Source: an uncultured Prevotella sp. (GTDB lineage Bacteria > Bacteroidota > Bacteroidia > Bacteroidales > Bacteroidaceae). From it: a stretch of DNA of 10,961 nt. The position numbers and the translations under genes are program-made. Location of the stretch: contig CALJCU010000408.1 of NCBI GenBank assembly GCA_938023885.1, forward strand, positions 1-10,961. The letters are read 5' to 3'. The first letter of the stretch is position 1, and every line of letters starts with the position of its first letter. The notes below the pieces were generated by a model that was not told the DNA's origin, searched no databases, and was given only the letters and a program-made list of their open reading frames with translations. Positions 6,750 to 10,961 of this stretch are shown piece after piece.

Positions 6750-7481
6750 ATGGATCCTGTATTATTGCACAACTGTGCCCTTGAGTTTATCGGCACCCTC
6801 GTAATGATTCTGTTAGGTGACGGTGTATGCGCCGGTATGGGTTTGAACAAGTGTAAAGGTAAAGGCGGCGGCTGGGTCGTCATCACCTTGGGCTGGGGTC
6901 TCGCTGTCATGGCGGGCGTATTCATCGCCCACGACTCCGGTGCTCATCTGAACCCAGCTGTCAGCTTCGGCCTTGCCGTTGCCGGTATGTTCCCATGGGC
7001 TAACGTCATTCCTTATGTCATTGCCCAGATGTTGGGTGCATTCCTCGGTGCTGTGCTCGTTTGGATTGTTTATAAAGACCACTTCGACGCTACCGATGAT
7101 CCCAATGGCAAGCTCACTATCTTCTGCACCATGCCAGCTATCGAGAACAAGCCGCTGAACTTCCTCCAGGAGGCTGTCTGCGCCTTTGTCCTTGTCCTGC
7201 TCATTATCTGCATCGGCACTTACACAGGCAGTGTCAACGTCGGTGGTAACAGCGCATGGCCTGTCACCATGGTCATCGTCTCCATCGGTATGTCTCTGGG
7301 CGGTGTCACCGGATACGCCATGAATCCTGCCCGTGATCTTGGTCCGCGTATCGCTCACGCTATTCTCCCTATCAAGGGTAAGAGGGACAGTGGCTGGGGC
7401 TATAGCTGGGTACCAATCTTTGGCCCGTTAGCCGGTGCTGCTCTCGCTGCCGCAGTAGGTTTCCTCTTCAATTTCTGCTAA
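6750..7481 (+). CDS. glpF: Glycerol facilitator (aquaglyceroporin)
   Basis: This 243-residue inner-membrane channel of the MIP family lets glycerol diffuse into the cell, where GlpK traps it. Both half-helix motifs are present: HLNPAV with NPA at 68-70 and MNPARDLGPR with NPA at 192-194. The R195-D196 pair after the second NPA is the glycerol-channel version; water-specific aquaporins usually lack that aspartate. Six hydrophobic segments are visible: about 9-28, 41-60, 84-108, 137-157, 168-188 and 219-241. A small polar insert, KCKGKGGG (34-41), lies in the first loop, and the protein is somewhat shorter than E. coli GlpF (about 281). Its position between glpK and the exported-protein gene supports a role in glycerol uptake. 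Confidence 0.96.
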   Translation: MDPVLLHNCALEFIGTLVMILLGDGVCAGMGLNKCKGKGGGWVVITLGWGLAVMAGVFIAHDSGAHLNPAVSFGLAVAGMFPWANVIPYVIAQMLGAFLGAVLVWIVYKDHFDATDDPNGKLTIFCTMPAIENKPLNFLQEAVCAFVLVLLIICIGTYTGSVNVGGNSAWPVTMVIVSIGMSLGGVTGYAMNPARDLGPRIAHAILPIKGKRDSGWGYSWVPIFGPLAGAALAAAVGFLFNFC

Positions 7482-7533
7482 TAGCAGAATGAGAACTATC
7501 TTTTCTTTCCGTTAATCTAAAAATCAACGAATC

Positions 7534-8292
7534 ATGAAAAGCATTAAACTATTTGCCCTTACCGGCCTGGCATTTCTGCCGTTAGGCATGCAAGCACAGA
7601 AGTTGCATGAAAGTGCAGCCTTTGAGACCTCACACCTCTGGCGTGGCCTGGAGGTTGGCAATGGTCTGATCCTCAACAATGATGTATCAGTGAGTGACAA
7701 TCATGACCACTTCAAAATTGGCTTGTGGGGCGGCATGGCTACTGACGGCGACTACAAAGAGGCTGATGTCTACATGAATTACAACGACAACGGCTTCAAC
7801 CTTGCTGTATGGGATTTGTGGAACTTCTCCGAGGGGATCCCTGGAAATGGCAAATACTTCACCTGGGATGCCCGCAAGACCTCTCACCTGCTCGATGCCG
7901 CCATCAGCTACGACTTCGGTACAACCTGCAACTTCCCGCTCACACTCTCTTGGGCTACCCTACTTGTAGGCCGTGACCGCGGTGTTGCCAATGAACAGAA
8001 TGTCTACTCCACTTTCGTTCAAGCAAGCTGTCGTCTCTATGACAGTAAGGAGTGGGCTGTTGACGCTTCCGTCGCCGGCGCATTCGCTTTGAATCCCTAC
8101 GACAAGGATAAATATCCTGGCGAGCACAATAACCTCTATGGTAAGTCGGCAGGAGTGAATGATATTCGTTTAGGAGCAACCTATAAGTTGAAAGTTGGAA
8201 AATATAGCATGCCGGTGACCGGACAGATGATGTGGAATCCGGAAGCCAGTAAAGCCTACTTCAGAGCAACAATAACGTTGTTGGATCTGTAG
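7534..8292 (+). CDS. Exported protein, probable small outer-membrane beta-barrel, last gene of the glp run
   Basis: This is a 252-residue protein with an N-terminal signal peptide: basic MKSIK, a hydrophobic stretch 6-18, and probable cleavage after MQA at residue 21. No lipobox cysteine is visible. The mature part alternates polar and aromatic or aliphatic residues in strand-like runs, such as HFKIGLWGGMA (59-69), EADVYMNYNDNGFNLAVW (76-93), DAAISYDFG (121-129), NDIRLGATYKLKVG (209-222) and the C-terminal AYFRATITLLDL. This is the pattern of an outer-membrane beta-barrel. The early TSHLWRGLEVGNG (32-44) resembles the Y/LWRG motif near the start of small predicted porin-like proteins. I cannot name a family with certainty. 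The gene begins 52 nt after glpF with no clear promoter between them, and a terminator follows it. Co-transcription with glpF suggests, by inference, a pore for glycerol or G3P. Confidence 0.85.
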   Translation: MKSIKLFALTGLAFLPLGMQAQKLHESAAFETSHLWRGLEVGNGLILNNDVSVSDNHDHFKIGLWGGMATDGDYKEADVYMNYNDNGFNLAVWDLWNFSEGIPGNGKYFTWDARKTSHLLDAAISYDFGTTCNFPLTLSWATLLVGRDRGVANEQNVYSTFVQASCRLYDSKEWAVDASVAGAFALNPYDKDKYPGEHNNLYGKSAGVNDIRLGATYKLKVGKYSMPVTGQMMWNPEASKAYFRATITLLDL

Positions 8293-8312
8293 TTCTCTCA
8301 TTTCTCTCTCAT

Positions 8313-8346
8313 AGGCCCTGCCTCTCACCTTGTAGAAGCAGGGTCT
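8313..8346 (+). terminator. Probable intrinsic terminator of the glp operon
   Basis: AGGCCCTGC (8313-8321) pairs with GCAGGGTCT (8338-8346) as a 9-bp stem containing one G-U pair, with a 16-nt loop. A pyrimidine-rich tail (TTCTCTGTTT) follows. It begins 20 nt after the stop codon of the exported-protein gene, the expected position for the end of the transcript. Confidence 0.7.
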
Positions 8347-8458
8347 TTCTCTGTTTACTGTTATAGTACTTATTGATCTACTTACCAACGTCAAACAACT
8401 AACTTTATAGTTTGCACTGTCATTCAGGAAACTATCATAATGACACTTATATACTGTT

Positions 8459-8489
8459 ATGTTAATATTATGTTAAACCCAATGTTAAA
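8459..8489 (+). promoter_or_regulatory. Three ATGTTAA direct repeats upstream of the glpT promoter
   Basis: ATGTTAA occurs at 8459-8465, 8470-8476 and 8482-8488, with start-to-start spacings of 11 and 12 bp. All copies therefore lie on about the same face of the helix. The last two continue as GTTAAA and sit at exactly the same distance from the -33 box as the GTTAAA pair upstream of glpA. This suggests an array of sites for a direct-repeat-binding activator. Confidence 0.55.
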
Positions 8490-8502
8490 TATTAGATGAT
8501 AT

Positions 8503-8533
8503 TTTGAAGCGAAACGATATTTACGTAACTTTG
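8503..8533 (+). promoter_or_regulatory. Bacteroidetes-type promoter of glpT
   Basis: TTTG at 8503-8506, a 19-nt spacer and TAACTTTG at 8526-8533 match the consensus TTTG-N19-TAnnTTTG perfectly. Transcription would start near 8540, leaving a long leader of about 180 nt before the glpT ATG. The sequence around it closely resembles the glpA promoter. Confidence 0.85.
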
Positions 8534-8718
8534 CTTTCATAAAGCAAAAGAAATTCTATATTTAGAAATCTGCTATCTATTGACTATTCAACAAAAGTTA
8601 AGGCCGATACTATCTAACAGGTTTCGTCGGCAAACGATAAAGGCTTGTTGTGAGTTAGTCTTCGCTTTTACTAAGTCGAGGGAACTTTAAACAAACAATT
8701 ATAAACACTACAAAAAGC

Positions 8719-10101
8719 ATGTGGAATTTTTTAGCACCACCAGCCTACAAAACTGAACAGACTGGTCCTGATGCCGACCGTCGCTATCGCAAGTTGCGCT
8801 GGCAAGTCTTCTTCGGCATTTTCATCGGCTATGCAGGCTTTTACATTGTCCGTAAGAACTTCTCCATGGCCATCCCCATGCTGGCTCCTCTTGGATTTGA
8901 GAAAGGAGAGTTAGGGGTCGTATTGTCAATGAATGCCATTGCCTATGGATTTTCTAAATTTATTATGGCAAGTGTCAGTGACCGCAGTAATGCCCGCCGC
9001 TTCCTGCCACTCGGACTTTGTCTGGCTGCCTTGTCCATGATGTTCATGATCGTCCCCGTTCAGTGTATAGGTCCCAACCATAAAAATTGGTCGATTGCAC
9101 TTATGGCAGTCCTCAATTTACTCGTGGGATGGTTCAACGGAATGGGATGGCCTCCATGCGGAAGGGTGATGACACATTGGTTTTCCATTAAAGAACGTGG
9201 CACCTGGATGTCTGTCTGGAACTGTGCCCACAATGTTGGAGGAGCACTTGTTGGCCCTATGTCCGTATACGGTGCAGTATGGTTCGGATCCTGGTTCTAT
9301 GGTACAGATTCACAACGGTATTTCCTGATAGGTACCTACCTTTTCCCTGCTTGCGTTGCTGTCTTGGTAGCAATTATTGCCTACTGTCTTATCCGTGACA
9401 CACCACAATCGTGTGGACTCCCATCAATAGAAAAATGGCGCAATGATTATGCAGACACCTATTCTGACAAAGCAGAGAAAGTGCTCTCCACTAAAGAAAT
9501 CTTCCATACCGTCCTGACCAACCGTTTCCTGTGGTATATAGCGTTTGCCAATGCATTCGTGTATATGGTCCGCTATGGCTGCCTCGACTGGGCTCCAACA
9601 ATCCTTACTGAGAAAGGTATAGATATAAAAGAAGCTGGATGGGCCTATTTTGCTTACGAGATTGCCGCTATACCTGGTACTATCATTTGTGGATGGCTTT
9701 CTGATCATATTTTCAAAGGTCGCCGATCTCTGCCCACTATTTTATATATGACTGTTGTTGGCATTCTCATTTCCATCTACTGGCAAAATCTTGACAATGT
9801 TAATGTCGTCATTGCATGCCTTATTGCTATTGGCTTCTTCATCTACGGCCCCGTGATGCTGATAGGAGTTCAGGCTTTGGATCTGGCACCTAAGAATGCA
9901 TCAGGTACGGCAGCAGGGCTGACTGGCTTCATGGGATACGTTCTTGGAACAGCACTATTAGCTAATGTGGTCATAGGTTTCGTGTCAGAGCACGCCGGTT
10001 GGGGATGGACATTCGTCCTGCTCATGGGAGCTTGCCTGATATCTATATTCCTGATGTCGTTAACCTACAGGCAGGAACAATATCTTGCCAAGAAAAAATA
10101 A
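8719..10101 (+). CDS. glpT: Glycerol-3-phosphate/phosphate antiporter
   Basis: This 460-residue inner-membrane transporter of the OPA branch of the major facilitator superfamily has the usual GlpT length (E. coli about 452). It imports sn-glycerol-3-phosphate in exchange for inorganic phosphate. The two substrate-binding arginines of GlpT are present: R45 in YIVRKNF and R285 in VRYGCLDW. K80 in YGFSKFIM and H171 in WNCAHNVGGAL are also conserved. SVSDRSN (85-91), GWFNGMGWPPCGR (137-149), RDTPQSCGLP (226-235), FFIYGPVMLIG (373-383) and ELAPK-like DLAPKNASGTAAG (388-400) follow E. coli GlpT closely, which supports the symbol over UhpT. It has its own promoter, related to that of glpA, and its substrate feeds GlpABC directly. 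Third positions are visibly more A/T-rich than in glpA-glpC. The next transporter gene starts 10 nt after its stop. Confidence 0.95.
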   Translation: MWNFLAPPAYKTEQTGPDADRRYRKLRWQVFFGIFIGYAGFYIVRKNFSMAIPMLAPLGFEKGELGVVLSMNAIAYGFSKFIMASVSDRSNARRFLPLGLCLAALSMMFMIVPVQCIGPNHKNWSIALMAVLNLLVGWFNGMGWPPCGRVMTHWFSIKERGTWMSVWNCAHNVGGALVGPMSVYGAVWFGSWFYGTDSQRYFLIGTYLFPACVAVLVAIIAYCLIRDTPQSCGLPSIEKWRNDYADTYSDKAEKVLSTKEIFHTVLTNRFLWYIAFANAFVYMVRYGCLDWAPTILTEKGIDIKEAGWAYFAYEIAAIPGTIICGWLSDHIFKGRRSLPTILYMTVVGILISIYWQNLDNVNVVIACLIAIGFFIYGPVMLIGVQALDLAPKNASGTAAGLTGFMGYVLGTALLANVVIGFVSEHAGWGWTFVLLMGACLISIFLMSLTYRQEQYLAKKK

Positions 10102-10111
10102 ACCTAAAAAA

Positions 10112-10961
10112 ATGGAAAGGAATCAAGATGTTTACAGGTCCCTAGGACCCAAGAGAAAGAAATTTATGAACTGGCAGATGCGCACCATCCTTGTAACGAT
10201 GTTGGGGTATGCCACATTTTATTTTGTCAGGAAGAATTTCTCATTGGCCATGCCGGGGCTCACCGCTGAGTACGGGATCTCCAACAAGAGCTTTGGTTGG
10301 ATACTGTTTGTAGGCTCTCTGGTCTATGGTTCATCAAGGTTCATCAATGGTTATGTAGTCGACCGCATCAAGGGACGCATCGTGATGGCAGTGGGTCTGT
10401 TGCTCTGTGCTCTGGCTAATCTGTGCTTCGGCTTTGGAGTCAACCTCAGCGCACTCATAACTGGTACCAGTCAGGGACCTGATTTCACGTCAATGCTCAT
10501 CCTCATCATGAGTGTCGTTATCATCCTTAACCAGTATTTTCAAGGCATGGGTTATCCTCCATGTGCACGCATTCTTCCTCATTGGATTCATCCGAGTGAA
10601 CTTGCCACGAAAATGTCTATTTGGAACACTTCCCATTCTTTAGGCGCAGCTTTGGCAGTGATTGTATGCGGTACAATTATGGGCTCCTTGGGGACAGACA
10701 TGAGTGCCAATACGAGTATTGTAGCACGTATCACAGAGAATCTTACCGACAACAATGTTGCCAATGCCTCGGTTCAAGCGCTGAATTATGCCGCACACAT
10801 CGGCGCATGGAAGTGGTGCTTCTGGATCCCTGCCATGATAGCTCTCTGCGGATCGGTGTTTATCTTTATTGGCTTGCGTGATGAGCCGAAGGAAGTGGGG
10901 CTGCCCGACCTGCCAGAAACCTCACTTGGCAAGATGGACACGGATAATAAGAGAGACCGCA
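10112..10961 (+). CDS. Second OPA-family organophosphate transporter, C-terminal part beyond window
   Basis: The ATG at 10112 opens a frame of 283 codons that runs off the right edge. It belongs to the same OPA/MFS family as GlpT: YFVRKNFSLAMP with R40 matches the first substrate arginine, YFQGMGYPPCAR (142-153) matches GWFNGMGWPPCGR, and WNTSHSLGAAL with H175 matches WNCAHNVGGAL. It is clearly divergent: the GlpT lysine in YGFSK is arginine here (R76). Between predicted helices 5 and 6 there is a polar insert of about 40 residues (192-232), placed in the periplasm by GlpT topology. Substrate cannot be told; a phosphodiester, another phosphosugar, or a UhpC-like sensing role are possible. Only 10 nt separate it from glpT, so the two are almost certainly co-transcribed. 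Confidence 0.9.
   Translation, partial: MERNQDVYRSLGPKRKKFMNWQMRTILVTMLGYATFYFVRKNFSLAMPGLTAEYGISNKSFGWILFVGSLVYGSSRFINGYVVDRIKGRIVMAVGLLLCALANLCFGFGVNLSALITGTSQGPDFTSMLILIMSVVIILNQYFQGMGYPPCARILPHWIHPSELATKMSIWNTSHSLGAALAVIVCGTIMGSLGTDMSANTSIVARITENLTDNNVANASVQALNYAAHIGAWKWCFWIPAMIALCGSVFIFIGLRDEPKEVGLPDLPETSLGKMDTDNKRDR

Larger units (their letters stand above)
8293..8718. other. Intergenic region between the glp run and glpT
   Basis: This 426-nt stretch has no gene. It holds the terminator (8313-8346), an inverted repeat TGTCATT/AATGACA (8418-8424 and 8439-8445, 14-nt spacer), three ATGTTAA repeats (8459-8489), the glpT promoter (8503-8533) and a leader of about 180 nt. In the leader, GCCGA (8603-8607) can pair with TCGGC (8627-8631), TTAGT (8655-8659) with ACTAA (8670-8674), and AAAGTT (8594-8599) with AACTTT (8683-8688). 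These stems are short and I recognise no riboswitch. Confidence 0.65.

Noticed and set aside
8594..8688. Known riboswitch in the glpT leader
   Set aside because: The pairings are only 5-6 bp and I recognise no conserved aptamer core.
10621..10881. 86-codon plus-strand frame near the right edge
   Set aside because: It is out of frame with the second OPA transporter, whose motifs run continuously through this region.

Overview
The window looks like a chromosomal segment of an anaerobic Bacteroidales bacterium, most probably Prevotella or a close relative. Two promoters match the Bacteroidetes housekeeping consensus TTTG-N19-TAnnTTTG exactly, the gene starts lack clear Shine-Dalgarno sequences, and the protein set is that of an anaerobe that uses glycerol or glycerol-3-phosphate (G3P). 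Genus assignment is inference; there is no rRNA or other marker here.

Layout. (1) Positions 1-568, minus strand: the N-terminal third of a P1B-type heavy-metal ATPase (ZntA/CadA-like), running off the left edge. (2) Positions 569-967: a divergent intergenic region holding a 15-bp perfect palindrome in the ATPase promoter, a four-copy 22-bp tandem repeat and a textbook promoter for the glp operon. (3) Positions 968-8292, plus strand: a compact gene run glpA-glpB-glpC-glpK-glpF plus a gene for a small exported protein, probably an outer-membrane beta-barrel. A stem-loop with a pyrimidine-rich tail (8313-8346) closes it. (4) Positions 8293-8718: terminator, three ATGTTAA direct repeats, a second textbook promoter and a leader of about 180 nt. 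(5) Positions 8719-10961: glpT (G3P/phosphate antiporter), then 10 nt later a second, divergent OPA-family transporter cut by the right edge.

How the genes fit together. GlpF lets glycerol through the inner membrane and GlpK phosphorylates it to G3P. GlpT imports G3P directly in exchange for phosphate. GlpABC oxidises G3P to dihydroxyacetone phosphate and passes electrons through FAD and Fe-S centres to the quinone pool, presumably menaquinone feeding fumarate reduction. The exported protein encoded after glpF is the best candidate for a missing outer-membrane step. No regulator gene is visible. However, the promoters of glpA and glpT share about 100 bp of similar sequence, including GTTAAA direct repeats at identical distance from the -33 box. 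This suggests that one unidentified regulator controls both units.

Most of the window is a recognisable glycerol catabolic locus. The less ordinary parts are the shared promoter module, the exported protein at the operon end, the palindrome upstream of the metal ATPase, and the tandem OPA transporters.
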